Assembly (NCBI GenBank): GCA_004794785.1
Contig: SJOL01006495.1
Span: forward strand, 371,680 to 435,679
Length of the DNA: 64,000 bases
Direction: 5' to 3'
Source: Opisthorchis felineus
Lineage: Eukaryota; Platyhelminthes; Trematoda; Opisthorchiida; Opisthorchiidae
The notes under the pieces: generated by a model
Database searches by the model: none
Told to the model about the DNA's origin: nothing
What the model saw: the letters and a program-made list of their open reading frames with translations, nothing else
In this document: piece after piece, positions 37,021-49,457 of the stretch
How positions within the stretch are numbered: position 1 is the stretch's first letter
Layout: each line of letters starts with the position of its first letter
Made by a program: the position numbers and the translations under genes

Positions 37021-37539
37021 TCAACTATCACTGCGCAGATGCCAAGACATTGAGCTTGGAACATTTAACATGATCAATATTATGGAGGGAAACGGGACGC
37101 GAGCACTGTCCTTATTTTGCCCGGAGCCCCCGATATTTGGTCCATACATGACATATGTACTTAGTGTTTACCAGAATTGACAAAAGGCCCGAAAAATGGC
37201 TCATTTTAAATCCAAATTCCTCCTTAACTGCAGAACTTTTGAGTTCCTTAGTCGTCTCGATTTGTGCTCAGACTCGTCCAAAGAGATTACCAGTTTCGAC
37301 TAGAAACCCTTCCGAAGTGCTGATTTTGTCTTTCTAGATTTGTTTTTCCATCCCAGACTCACCAGCCTACCTGCAGGCAAAGCGCACTGCTATTTGGGTC
37401 ACCAAGGAGGAACGAAGTGTGACTCAAAATTCGTAGGCTGCATCTGTGTCAACCCCATCACAGGCAACCTATTCGGAATGAGTACCTCAAACAGTTGGAC
37501 CAACCCTTTAGAACGTACTCACCTGGGCTAACCAAGATG

Positions 37540-39090
37540 AATGACCGGAGGAAGAAATAAAGATAATGGACGCTGAGCACAAGAAAACTTAGAACATGGG
37601 GCACCCTCCTTCCTAGTCTTTGATACTCCAGACCCACTGTTCCTGACTTCAAAACGTTATTAGCTTTTGAGCCCAAGTGTTGACATTTCAATGCACTGAA
37701 TGAGATATCTCACATCGTCGACCGTTTACCAACAGCAGTCATGTCAGCTTGCATTGACAAACCTGGGGGCGAGCCCACTGTCTCTACGTCATCTTCCAAC
37801 AGAACAAGTGGGCTGCCAAGTCTGACGGTTAGGTCGTTGACGTAGGTGGAGAAAAGTAGTCAGAAAACAGCAGACCGCTGCGGAACACTGCTGATAAAAG
37901 AGCCAAACACATCATCTCACTCGCTTATGAACGGCGCTCCCTGTTATCCAAAAATCGCTTAACCCAGCACAAAGCATGACAGAAAGTGCATAGGCTTTTA
38001 GTTTGCGCGGCAGAAATTTGTGGTTGACTTGACCTTAAAAACTTTCGAAAAATCGCGGTAGCCTATATCTGCCTGGTTGAATTTGCCCAGTGCATCTGCA
38101 GTCTTTTCCAGGAAAGTAGCACAAATAGACAGCAGGTCTGCTCCATAGTGGAGCACAAATGCCCGTAGCAAAGCTTTTATGGAGCTTCTCATAAGCCCTC
38201 ACACACCCGTAGATGAGTACAAACAGCGCATGATATTCAAGAACTTCTACTGCATCTTCTCGGTGTAGCTCCTGTAGCTAAGATTTGTACGGCGGCGTAG
38301 CATCAGCGTTGAACTCTGATGTTCTGCGGTCGATAATGATGGTGATGGTGAATTTTGAGACATGCCCTTTCGCGCAAGCGAACTGAAACGAACGGACAGA
38401 ACTGAAGCCAAGGAACATCAAGACTGTGTGGTGCCTTTGGACGCACTGTTGCTCTAACACTTGACGGGGTCTAAAGTCCACGTATTTCCCGGCTGAAATC
38501 CGGCTCGTTGTTTTCGGGTCCCACCTTGACGCACCTTTCTAAGACGACGTAAAATAAGTCACTAAATGTACATAGTCTTACTACGACTCTGGTTACAACA
38601 GAGGTAGCGCTTGTTCCACTGCAACTGCCACACTCTCTGTGAGCATTGTTTTTTGAAAATGTCGACTCATTTCAGGTTCTTAGGATGGTCTCTTTCGCTC
38701 ACATGTAGGCGAATAAGTTAGACAAGCATGGAATGGGGAGTTCGACTCTCTCTTTGTACAAGTCGAGTGGGTTCCTCAGGACCCACCAACTCGGTGATGC
38801 TTGAGGGAATAGTTGGAGGTTTCAAGTTCACTCTTCAGGGCTGCGTTTTGGGTCGAAAATCAGGCTTAACAAATGAAGCAGGCCAGTTCAGTTGTTGAAA
38901 GTTTTCAACCAAATGATTTAGACGTTCTTTCTTAGAGGCAAGCAGGCCATTTTTATCATGATTGTTCGCTTCCGAAGGCCTCTTTGGATAACGAGAAGCA
39001 GCGGAGCGCGTGGCCAGAATTAAAGTGGGTCTTCCAAAAAGAGTGACGGTTGGTAGTTGACCCGAGGTACCGACAGCTATTGGCAATGCG
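37540..39090 (-). pseudogene. Non-LTR reverse transcriptase relic, minus strand
   Basis: Reading leftward: KERLNHLVENFQQLNWP (about 38880-38940) resembles the pre-RT linker. LEKTADALGKFNQADIGYRD then FSKVFKV (38030-38130) is the palm block DFSKAFD with the Asp retained. VNHKFLPRKLKAYALSVML (37960-38030) follows in a shifted frame. FSTYVNDLTVRLGSP (37807-37852) and LEDDV (37783-37797) correspond to the stretch ending in the second catalytic box, where FADD has become LEDD. LKCQHLG-K-NNVL (about 37640-37690) lies further on. The block 38200-38830 between linker and palm is unrecognisable. The linker may belong to a separate element. Confidence 0.7.
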
Positions 39091-41446
39091 GTCTATCTGA
39101 GTTAAATAATGGCTCACAATCCTGGGGCACTATGTGGAGAAATGGCTTCGGTCTTTTTACATGTTAGTGCTACACAAAAACAATCTGCAGTCAGAACACA
39201 ACAGCAGGAGGCGTTTGTCGGTGTCCTTGCGTCTCGATCCCAGTTTAAGACGACCATCAAACCGAATGACAGCAACGCCAAGTCTACCCATGTCCACATT
39301 CAAATACACAACACCTGAGCTCGTAGTCCGTCACAATAAAACAGCCTTTGAGGCTGGCAGAGCTATAGACACAATGAACAGATAGCGACTGTTGGCGCGT
39401 TTATAGGATATCCCCACAGAGGTTGCCAAAGGAACTCCGCAGAGGTGACTATCAAAAGACAAACAACCAAACAGCTACTCTTTAGCTGGGTAGCTGAGAA
39501 ATACAAATCCCGCTACAACCAGTCGTGGGGGCTTATGGGCCACCATATCTGCGCAACCGCAAGTGAAAGGAAACCGATGGGTAGGTTAGTCCAACAACCA
39601 TGCTTGGTTCTTGAATCCTCGTCTTAGAAAGGCATCATCCACCAATAGGAAGTGAATCCAGCGCGCATGAATGGGCAACTTGTCGTTTGGCTTGTTTTGG
39701 AGTACGAAGGTCAAAGAGTGCCAGATAAGCTGAACGCCTGGAGGGCTGTTGTGGCTGAGGTAACCGTGGATATTGCAGCTAATGGTAATTGACGGAAAAC
39801 GGATCTGTCAGTCGTTAAGAACGTGCCCATGGAGGTGCCGCTAGCAACGGGATAAGGTGGGAAAGAATAACGGATATGTGAAAGGGAAAGAGGCGGAGCG
39901 TTTAGTTTAAGACTGAACATACCCACAGAACCGCCTGGGTTTATGTGTGGCCTGTAACGCCAGGTGACGTCTATAGGATGTTTACACCTTCTGAGCAGAT
40001 GAAACGGCTACGTTGCGCAATTCCTTGGACTTTCTATACTTATGGTGGCGTTTCACGCCCCAAACCATCCGCTGTTGCCAACTTTGGCGACCTTCTCTTT
40101 GAACGACCCTCAGTGTGCAATAGTTCGCCTCGCTTTGCGTTTTCACTTTGACTAGTTGGTGGGAGATACCAAGTCCCACCATGTTGGATTCCTACTAGTC
40201 CAATATTAAATCCATAACCGAATGTTCGCAACCTTCTCGATACATGGTAGGCTGCCAAGCAAACTGGCTCCCCGAATGCTTATTCGCGGTGCTAAGGAGT
40301 TTGCGACCAATATTAGGCTGATAAGTGACAATACTTTGCGTCCAGTTGATCTCTGGGAGGAGTAATTTGTGCGACGCCCGACCTTTTTACGACGACAATC
40401 ATGGATGAGTTTTATCAAGTTTCATGAATACCTCATTAAGCGCAGTCTGTAAAAGTGGTTTTGTTGGCTGGCAGATCCAGAGCGGCTTAGACATTAGCCG
40501 GTCGAGTCGCACACTGAAGGCCACCAGTTTGAAGACAGATGAAATACCCGGAAGTCGAGAGTGCCGGGGGCGACATATATCAGAGAAGGGAATGAAATGT
40601 CACCATGGCACACATGTTGTGTTACGCCCACTGCTTCTGCATGCTCTGATGGGTGCTAATGCCCGCCGAATGCTGCTCGTGAAAGATGAGTTTGTCTGCA
40701 TAAAAAACCACTTGTGTAAATATTACGCATAACCAGTGCTTCCCTTTCAGTGAGTTCTCACGGCGACATTTAACCGACACATGTAGTATGTGGCTAAACC
40801 TCCGATTTTTTCATCCATGTCACAAAAACAGTGACGGCCGTGACCCTGCAACTTAATGATGGCTCACACGTGATGGTGATATCTTTCGTCTATTTTCGCA
40901 TATATTAGGATCTCTCGGAAATATAACAATGCAGAAGAGCTGAATTTACCTGAAATCACCACATATCAACCACGTGGTAAAATTCATGGACCGCACGCCT
41001 ACTTAGTACATGCACGTTGTGTGTCGAATGTATGGTTGTCAGAACAACGATTCTATCATTAATGCCGTTGGATTTCGGTGACGCAAAGAGAAAACAGTGA
41101 CCGTTAAACACAAATCTGTATTTTGTACAGAACCTAGCTTGAGAAAATTGGTGCATACTGTTGCAGTATATGCGTGGAGTGTGCAAGCGCTGTGAGGTCC
41201 CCTGACTGTCCTTGAACCTGTTGAGTCCCATCCTGTGTGTCTGCACGAGTGGGCCTGCGTCGACTTGCATGCGTATTTTCTGTGTGCAGTGTGCAAACAG
41301 GAGTGGTCATTCCCACTTGACGGTTGCACAAAAAACAACTTGACCCTGTGTGTGCCAAGGTCGTACGCCTGGCACTTGAAGCAAATGGTGGAAAGTGTTA
41401 AGTGTACTTCTACTGATCAAACTAAGTGAAGTGGTTGATAAGTTAA
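39091..41446. other. No recognisable gene
   Basis: Short overlapping frames on both strands; the longest is plus 40424-40732 (102 codons) and I do not recognise it. A small hairpin (ggtggga/tcccacc arms) lies near 40160-40182. Confidence 0.5.
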
Positions 41447-41770
41447 CTAGGGAAACTGGAGCTGCCACAAATACTCCTCCACAGAGATAGGATTCATGGA
41501 AAAATAAAACAAAAGAATTGCATCAGGTAGCGATGTAGCGCACAGGCCAGTGGACGTGAAGACTCGAGCGGGTGACGCGTTTCCCTTCTCTGTACCTGGC
41601 TTAGTGTCCGATGAGGTTCCTCTGTCCCGATGGGTGCTTTCAAACTTATTCGTGTAAGCCAGAATGGAGCGGTCAATATTAACTTCGTCAGTTTTGTCGT
41701 TCAGACGTATGATGAATTGTTTAGCCTGACGAGAAATGATTAAGTAAGGGCCATTGTATGGGAGTTTCAT
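41447..41770 (-). pseudogene. Gypsy-type integrase C-terminal (GPY/F-like) fragment
   Basis: A 107-codon minus-strand frame starts KLPYNGPYLIISRQAKQF and continues IIRLNDKTDEVNIDRS. It matches the C-terminal module of Ty3/Gypsy integrases, in which PPYxGPYxV is followed by a beta-strand region and a V-x-IDRLKPA motif; here the LKPA part has become SILA. The rest (ESTHRDRGTSSDTKPG and beyond) is the variable tail. The integrase core upstream (plus 41771-42400) is not recognisable. This fragment stands alone on the opposite strand from the Gypsy relic at 60400. Confidence 0.75.
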
Positions 41771-43200
41771 GAATTAACCCAGTTGTTTGCTTTTTAGTTG
41801 GTGACTGATAGGCACCACCCATGAAAACCTAACCCATGGCCGTTATTCCTCGCTGGTAACTTGCAGTCATCTGGCTACAAATGTGAGTTCACGTTTCAAG
41901 AGGACCGTATACCGTTTCTGTTCTTTGTCGTTCTTTGCTATCATAGTTAGCCTTTTTATGTACCGTGAATCTATCCATAGTGAGCGTTTGGTTTAAACGT
42001 TGTCAGATAGTTCTCCCGTTTGAATATGAACAAGGATTGTTCCCAAGTTTATATAAGCTTCTTGAGGGATCTGCTAAACAGCAAACATAGGAGACCAGGA
42101 CCTGAAGAGTTTGTGTATAAAGGCAAGATGTGGTTGGACCGGGCCGGTCCAAAGTAGTCCACGTTCCTGGCGAGTTTTATCGTACGATCTAGCTCAAGAA
42201 ATCATTTTGCTCCATATTCTCCATATCTGCAGATGTTGTGTATTTATGCAGCAAGCGATGAAAATTTGTACCAAGGAAACGAACGACCAATCCTACTTCA
42301 CCCACCTTTTGAGTCCCAGTTGAAAAATGCGTGATGGCTTGTTTTTGGGATTAAGCATATCCTGCCTTTATGAATCTATTTTTCTTCATTTTCTCCGTTA
42401 CTGCTCACCCGTGGAAGACTTCTCGATGTGAATACGCAGTTTTATTTGAGATTGGCTCTCTAAGCCCACCAAAAGCTCAGGGATGGGGATCCTGAACAAA
42501 CTACTGTTGAGCCACTGAAATCAAAATACGGATCCCAAATGCTCATATGTGAAACGTGACATCAGTCCTAATCATTCTTCGAGTTGTGTATACTGACCAA
42601 ATTCTTAGCATTTGTCACTGACTCAAGTGTTCACACAGTGCATGAATAATGTTTACAAGTTAGATTCAAATCAAGCTAAGAGCCGAACTAAACACAATCC
42701 GTGTCAAACATCGTTTTTCTTGGAGCACGGGAAGAGTGTTTTGGCACATTTTTTGCGCAAAACAGATTCATACATGGAGTGTAGTTCCATACAACCAGGA
42801 TTTTTCGTTTTTGCTTTAATCCCTCTGTATATCCACCTTGCCAATATATTACATACGTTTACTGTGTAGCTTATATCTCAACCTTACGAGACAACCCTTG
42901 CAAGGAGCTATTCTGTTAAGGCAACCGCAGTTTTAGGTGGTCGAAACGGTTGTCATATCTCCGATCCGATTTTGTAGGAAGATATGTGGAAGTGATCAAA
43001 CATGATTTGTCTATCTAGTTTATCAAGACACTCCGTCCTGCACAACTGGCCACTCTAGAGCCTTAAAGTATTTGCCCACGTAACTTAGATCACAGAGAAG
43101 TGTTTCCCCTTATTTTAAGTCGCGTAAATAACAACTTCATCTTTCTAAGCCACTGTGGTGCAACACCTCCGTACCACTGCTCACCACTTTTACTCTTCAG
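41771..43200. other. No recognisable gene
   Basis: Decayed sequence adjoining the integrase fragment, then AT-rich DNA. A plus-strand frame at 42612-42869 (85 codons) has no recognised features. Confidence 0.5.
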
Positions 43201-43354
43201 AATTCCAAAACGTGTGGTCTTCTGTCAACCAGACTCCGTGCTCTATATGTGTAACCGTTATCCAAGCAGCCGCCGTGATCTTTATTTATTTCAAGCCTTT
43301 AACGTCTTACTGGATACGCGGCGTGCCCAACGAAGAGATCTTTACACTTTTGAG
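43201..43354 (+). CDS. Candidate internal exon, product unknown
   Basis: The segment is preceded by a pyrimidine-rich acceptor (ccacttttactcttcag, ending 43200) and followed by a good donor (gag|gtataagt at 43355). One frame gives IPKRVVFCQPDSVLYMCNRY and continues to RRAQRRDLYTFE, entering with one base of a split codon and leaving at a codon boundary. A second frame is also open across it, which lowers confidence. It lies 3.2 kb upstream of the first LIM exon on the same strand but cannot join it directly, since that exon needs two incoming bases. No domain recognised. Confidence 0.3.
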
Positions 43355-46300
43355 GTATAAGTATATATGAGTATATATCAGTATATATCAGTATATCAAC
43401 TACGTTTGTTGTAATGTATCCGCTGCTAATTTCCATCACGCCCTACGCCAAAATATTCCCCCCTACTAGGAAAGTTGGTCCGCTGGTTGCCTTTTATTGG
43501 GCTAAGTGAACGTATATTTTACTCAGAAAGAGGACTAAAGTCACTGGCGAGTATTACCGCGGAAAACGCTGTAGTTACTTCCACTGAAAACCAATATTTT
43601 GATCCGTAAGCCTTGTTTATGTCGGACACAGCTCATGGTCGCCAGTCAGTAAGATAGAGCTATTGGCTTTATTGGTCTCCGCCACCTTCTCAGTATGCAA
43701 CATGTTTGTAATAAATTGACTCTGATTGAACTTATGTCGGACAACATGGCTGAAAATTCGATGGTGCAAAATGAAACACTGAAAAGGGTCCAAACCGCAC
43801 TTCGTACACAGTAAAAATAAAAACTCAGTGTTGTAAACCAAAGATTCCAGTGAAATCCAGTTGCGTTTCAAGTAGGGAATTGGAGTTTTTCTCAGCCTCA
43901 TAAGTAATGTTGAAAACCAAGTTATGTTTACATAGTGTTACTCTAGTGTAACTATCAGTTTCCCAAGAATCTTCTTCCTTCGAGAAACCCAATTAGTTCG
44001 CGAAGGTTATTTCATAGCTTCAGCAGAGAGAAGAGGTCGAAATGAGAGTTGATCGTGTATTGTTTCAACTTGGACTTGCGTCATTGAGCTTGATGTCCGC
44101 CACTGATCAGGAGGGCGAAACAAGTTAACCTCGGCAACGAAAGCTGCATTAGACAAATCTCTATGGTCGCATATATCCATTTGTACAGTGTGAATTTGTG
44201 ATTATTGTTAAGCGTGGTTTTTCGTAGATTGGACGCCCTATGATGGAAAATGCCCCTTGGCATCCAGCTTCTTCCCGGTGTCTACCAGCTGTGCAAGCCT
44301 CATCTTCAACCTTTATCCGGTGCAAAGACAAAGTGTTAACCTCACGAGCACTTCGGCAATAGCACTTTATCTTTTAATTTGAGTGCTTCCAATTAGAGGC
44401 GCCATGTGACGCCAAAGCTAGAATACTGAAGTGGAGCAAGTTTCTTTGTTTTTCAAACTGTTAAGCGAGGGTACTCAACTCAAAATGTCACGTCGGAGGA
44501 TGCCACAATTAGAAAAATAGCAAGTATTGCATTCTCGCCTAAAAGAGAGTCCAAAGTAAGAAAAGCCAAGAACCCAAACTTCTAGAACTGGAATTTTCTT
44601 CCAGTGAAATCCAGTGGTATAAAGTGTCCCTTGCGTGACATTCAGCTGCTTAATGAACGAATATTTGCGGACGGATGAGAGCCTCCCAGGACTGTTGAAT
44701 AGGCAGCATATGAAGTAACTGATGAACCTCAAGCCTGTCCCTTCAAATCTGCAGATCGTACCGGTTTCGAGTGCATTCGAAATCTTACAATGAAGCGACA
44801 TGCACGTAGACGCACCTGAGCAGTTTGTATGCCTTCGGTAACTAATAATACGGGTATAACTTGAGTCAAAACGAGGGGAGTCTTCATTAATCGCTTTTCC
44901 TTTACCTGTTGGACAGAACTATAGTTAGGATAATTTTGTTCGTACATAAGAATAAAGTAGGCACGGCCTTCCAAAACTACCATATGCTCAATGAAAACTC
45001 CGATTTCGCCCCTCTGCAGACCCATCTGCAAATCCCTATCTACCGGATTTCATACCTGAATATCAGAACATGCTGTTGAAGGATAAACTAAACAAGAGGT
45101 CCAGCTGAAACTCCCAGCCGAATCTCCCATCAGCAACAACTTAATTTACAGATGCTTGTTCATCGCAAATGTGCATGAACTTGTTCGGCTCGACGAGACC
45201 CGATCCTCCAATTAAGCAAAACCTTAAAGTGATGTTGAAGGGTGTTTCCTGTGAAAAGTGGATACTTTGGTAACATTATAACAGCAATTGCTTGCTTACC
45301 GAACCTCTGAAAAAATTTTGCTCATACCTTTATATATAGTTGCATAAATGGAAATACCCCGCAGTGTTTTTTCGTATGTCGTCCTCTTGCGTGGATAGTT
45401 CTCTTCTCCGTTAGTTATCGCTCAATGTCATGCTCCAGAGAACGCCCCTTCATTGGTTTAACGGCATTTAGTGGTATCCAATTGGCTGGTTGTTTTAGGT
45501 AAATAACCTTTACCGTTCGATTCTACTATACCCGTACTTCATGATAACGTTTGATATATACCTAGAGTAGATTTTTCAGCCTTGATGATCAAACTACTCT
45601 TGGGAGGAATTCTCTTAGGAGGCGACCTATCTTTTGTGATGCAAGTAAATTTGAAAGCCATCCCTCTTAAGATAGAGCAATGAATTTGTATGTCCTTGAC
45701 ATTAAACCACGTTTTAATCAAACGTTCTAGACATAAGCTGGACGTATGAAAGCCACTTGTTCGCAGTTACCTTCAACAGTTTCGCTTTTAAATGGACTCA
45801 CTTCTGTCTGGGCCAGCCTGAGTTGTTGATATTTCATTTCGCTCCCGATTTTACTGCGCTCCAAGACGCATCATACCACCAATGCGGCTCTTCGTTGCAA
45901 ATATTGCCTTCAGGGTCCATAAAAGAGTAGCCTGGTTCAGTCATGCGATAGTCCACCAAAGTCATAATTTGTTGTCATGGTCACACTCGTATCATGTGTT
46001 GCCATAACCCCGTGGTCATGGAGGAAGTGATACCCCTACCAGCTGAAGGAATCGTGTTCAAAAGTCCGACTTTCTAGCCTTATATAAGTCGAATTCTGAG
46101 GCAGAATTCATGGTACGTTCTGTTAAGCAAAAATAAGCAAGTGATATCCAAAAATATCAAGTTCTACCACTGCGTTGTAGGTGTTAACAACACTTCAGGA
46201 ATCCTGTTCATATTTTGTGGCTTCAATTTTTGTGCGTTTCTCTTGCCTACTTTCTTTTGTTCACGTCAGGTAGCAAGTATAACATGAATTCAATCAAATG

Positions 46301-46588
46301 AATAGTTCTCTTATTGTAAGGTATCGTTTCAGTACTATTTTGCTAAGAAGGGTCTATAACTTTTCAGCTTGATAACTTACTCCGTTCGTTGTTCGTTCCT
46401 TCATTTTATTCTGCGTAAATTAAATGGAATTACTCGTTACATTTAACACCCAAAGTGAATCCAAAACAACTGGACATTTGTCGGCCCCTTCTGTTGTGGC
46501 GTAAGTTTTCAGATAAAATAGCTGATGATATTTAAAATAAACACATTTCTCGTGCTCTGACATGCAGTTTTTCTACTGTCTCCTTTAG
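43355..46588. other. Presumed intergenic or intronic DNA upstream of the LIM exons
   Basis: Minus-strand frames at 43617-43901 and 44475-44801 are open for 94 and 108 codons without recognised domains. They share a 17-base match (ttccagtgaaatccagt at 43845 and 44599), which hints at a common repeat. A short minus-strand frame (45835-45974) is reported as a finding. No exon with the two-base overhang required by the LIM exon at 46589 was identified. Confidence 0.4.
43361..43398. repeat. 10-bp tandem repeat
   Basis: About 3.8 copies of gtatatatca, the first reading gtatatatga. It begins directly after the candidate donor site at 43355. Confidence 0.9.
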
Positions 46589-46787
46589 GATATTATGCGA
46601 TTGTTGTCGCCGCGTACTATCTGTCGGTGATACAGTCCTGGAAACACTTGGGCGCTACTTTCACTTCAATTGCCTCAAATGCGTGTGTTGCAGTAAACCT
46701 ATTGCTACTGATCCGTTTCTTCCTATTGCCGGGCTCTTTCCTGTATGTAAAGACTGCTGGTTGACGAAATCCCATCGGCTCATTGAG
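46589..46787 (+). CDS. LIM-domain protein, exon with first LIM domain
   Basis: The exon encodes a complete LIM domain. It starts ILCDCCRRVLSVGDTV; the zinc ligands are C-x2-C (CDCC), 18 residues, H-x2-C (HFNC), then C-x2-C (CVCC), 18 residues, and C-x2-C (CKDC). LIM domains bind two zincs and mediate protein contacts in cytoskeletal, adhesion and transcription complexes. The acceptor is tgtctcctttag (46577-46588) and the donor is gag|gttagt. It begins with one base of a split codon and ends at a codon boundary, in phase with the exon at 49326. The subfamily is not clear. The N-terminal exons lie upstream and were not found, so this entry is partial. Confidence 0.85.
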
Positions 46788-49325
46788 GTTAGTCCGGCTT
46801 GTAGATTAATTTTCCCCGCTCGATCGCTGTCTCGTCTTGTCTTGCCTTGTCTTTTGTCCGCAAATCTATCGAGAAACCCAACATCCGATTGCGCATGCAC
46901 AGTTTTAAATATGTCGTCTTTTTGTCTGATTTCTGGTGTGGTTGAAAATCAAATGTTGTTTTTATCTACTGAAAAATCTGCATGCATATGAGGCAGTACC
47001 TCTCATCATTATGTTAACAACTTTTTTCATTCGATTTGATTATGACTGATCTAATAAGGAAAATTCGATCGACAGAGCTGAGTTGGCTCACCACTGCTGT
47101 CCTATACATCTGATCATGGCCGAATCCAACCACATCATTCATGGGCGGCACATTTGTTAGCACTATGACGGTAGCGTACGTCAATTGGCGCATTTCGTAA
47201 TCCCAAAAATATTTTCAGCTTTTGAGATGTAATTCGCAATCTGAGACGGTCCCGCAGCCTGTATTTCTACGGCAGTATATTTTAGTGCTATGATTTGATA
47301 AAAAGTGTTCCGATAGGTGATGAAATCCAGAGTGACGCAACTAGTGAGAAGGATGGTGTGTGTGCGTGGGAACAAACATCAGTACACTGACGCAATTCCT
47401 CAGGATCGGTTGTGTTCTTTCTGCACACGACTCCCGTACATCAACACGTCCTCAGGGTTAACTCCAGTAAGGGTGGGCTCAACTCTTCGTTTGTTCACCA
47501 GACGAAGAGTGGGTCATCAGAGACTTTAGTAATCGTTCAAAACGAAGACTTCAGTTCATTTGTTTTGGCTTTGCGAACGCCACTGAAGGATGCTGTAGGA
47601 CCTAGTGGTCAACTTCTTTGTGTGGCCTGCAGAATCCTCCGTTGAGGTCTACCAGAAAACAAAACACCTGACAGATACACGTTGAACGGTCTTAAGCGTC
47701 CCAAGTAGAGTGGAGCCTTTACGGTCAGGAAATCTTCTAGTTTTAGAAGAAGGGATTGCACCGGAAACATCACAAACGAGAGATTCAGCTGGGTTCCAGG
47801 TGAGTCTCTCACAAAACCAAATTTGTTTGCAAATGAGTGTATTTTGCTAAGGGATTGCAATGTTTCCCTACCGATTAGGTGGGTCATTTTTGCGTACAGA
47901 ACCAGATCACCTGTGCTAAAACTGAAGACCATTATGAACGAGAGTTGCAGCGGGATCCAGTCGAGTCTCTCATCAAAACCACGATCGCATGCGGATTGCG
48001 TCCGATTTGGTTTTAGTAAAACATAATGTTGACGAAAACTCGGGGAATTTGCCTATATGCTGGGCCCCAAGAACACTAAGACCAATAAGCAACCTTATGA
48101 GTAGTGTGTGTTACGTATACACCATTTGCAAAGCCACATTTGCCATAGCCACTGATTTCCAGAAGTAGCAAAACAAAAACAACTTTTTTGTGGTGTTATG
48201 GTGTTTGGAAACGGTTGAATAAAAAACGGGCTATAGTACTTCTGGGGATATCCCAGACAGAACAGAACTACTCCTCCATAACGACTTCTATGAATAATGA
48301 AATCCCTATAAGGTCACATCTGATGAGTGCCGTAGATTGGTATTTCGTATTCATCTTCGATTTGAATTTAGCGTCCAACTAATGGGTCCTTGGTTGATCG
48401 CCATCTACATGGTCTGTATAAAAACCACTGAATCCACATTTACCAAACCAGGGAAAACGCCTCTTCGAGTTTCGTAAGAGAAATTAGGTGGTGATACCGG
48501 TAACAGCGGAGGGTCAGAGTATGAACTGGTGTTATATTACACGCACCTTGGTCAAATACATCTTGGTAAGAGTTGTTTCATGCATACCCAACGACTTTCA
48601 GCTCAGACAGTGTCCTTTGACAATGGACCATTTTTGGTCTCATTCTCCGGAATCAGGATACAGTGTTCCGTTGGTGTAACTGATCTTTATGTGGAGATCG
48701 TCAGGAATTCAAGGCTAAGACCTCCAGTGCACAAAAGTAGATTGACAACAACCATCCGCGACTCCGGGTACGCTGCTGCTTAGCTACCAGGGGACTCAGC
48801 ACAGGCTAATACAGGAATTTTGGCGTATGTACAACTGTCTGTAGATAAATTGTTTTCTGGTATCATCAACCTGGAATACGAAGGCATTTACTGCAACCTC
48901 GCTCAACGTTGGGAACATTAGTCTTCGAAAAATCATTGACTGAGCCCATACTTTTGAATGACTTGTTATTCCTAGCACAACTGTTAAGTTACGGCCCATG
49001 CGGCAGCCACCCCAAGACCCTAATTTTAGAGGGATGCTCGTTGCTCTCTATATTTTAGAGATGCCCACAGCCACTTTGTACAGATATTCCACTAATTCTA
49101 AGACGCTTTTATGACGTTGTGGCTATTTCCTCTTACACTGCTCTGAACTTTGCTCTGCAATTAAGCAAACTGGTTTCAAACCATTATGCGAGTTTAACAT
49201 TAAAATTATCCGCCCATCAGCGATCTGTCGCTGTTCCTATGACACACCTGTGGCTTACCTTTCGTTCTAATCCAGCTAAACATTGATTTTTTTTTATGTC
49301 CCCGCTGTATTTTCGCTTGTTATAG
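46788..49325 (+). other. Intron of the LIM gene
   Basis: A 2.5-kb GT-AG intron (gttagt at the donor, cgcttgttatag at the acceptor). It contains the third copy of the hammerhead-type repeat (47755-48115). No further LIM exon was seen in it. Confidence 0.75.
47755..48115 (+). repeat. Dispersed repeat unit (copy 3), two partial units in tandem
   Basis: Unit 3a starts with ggaaacatcacaaacgag (47763) and the hairpin at 47778-47810 (arms gagagattca and tgagtctctc), then caaatgagtgta. A second hairpin copy begins at 47940 (gagagttg to gagtctctc), followed by gttgacgaaaactcgggga (48033-48051) and caaccttatgagtagt. The hammerhead block between these is destroyed (gcctatatgctgggccccaa), with the CUGAUGA and GAAA boxes gone. 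The element sits in the first LIM intron in the same orientation as the gene. Confidence 0.75.
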
Positions 49326-49457
49326 GGCCTGATAAATACACCCGAGGATATTGGCAGATGGCGTCGCCAAGGGCAAGTGAATGAATTCTGGATACAAAGT
49401 CACCGTAATATGGCTGGATTGTCAACCCAGTGTCGTCAACACTCATCTGAATGTTAT
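49326..49457 (+). CDS. LIM-domain protein, linker exon
   Basis: A 132-base exon of exactly 44 codons, open in the required frame, with acceptor gcttgttatag and donor tat|gtaagt. It begins GLINTPEDIGRWRRQGQ and ends SSECY. The final Cys-Tyr joins the next exon's Val-Cys to make C-Y-V-C, the first zinc ligand pair of LIM domain 2. That is strong evidence that this exon belongs here, because the next exon alone lacks the pair. The exon supplies a linker of about 40 residues, where tandem LIM domains usually have about eight. It has no recognised motif and is rich in Q, R and S. Confidence 0.8.

Noticed and set aside
38735..38765. gagttcgactctctc as a tRNA B box
   Set aside because: No matching A box or foldable cloverleaf upstream.
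41771..42400. Integrase core upstream of the minus-strand C-terminal fragment
   Set aside because: Translation of the minus strand gives frequent stops and no D,D-35-E or HHCC motif, so the element cannot be extended.
44706..44785. ctgatga near accggtttcg as a ribozyme
   Set aside because: The two boxes are on incompatible strands and spacing; no helix II can form.
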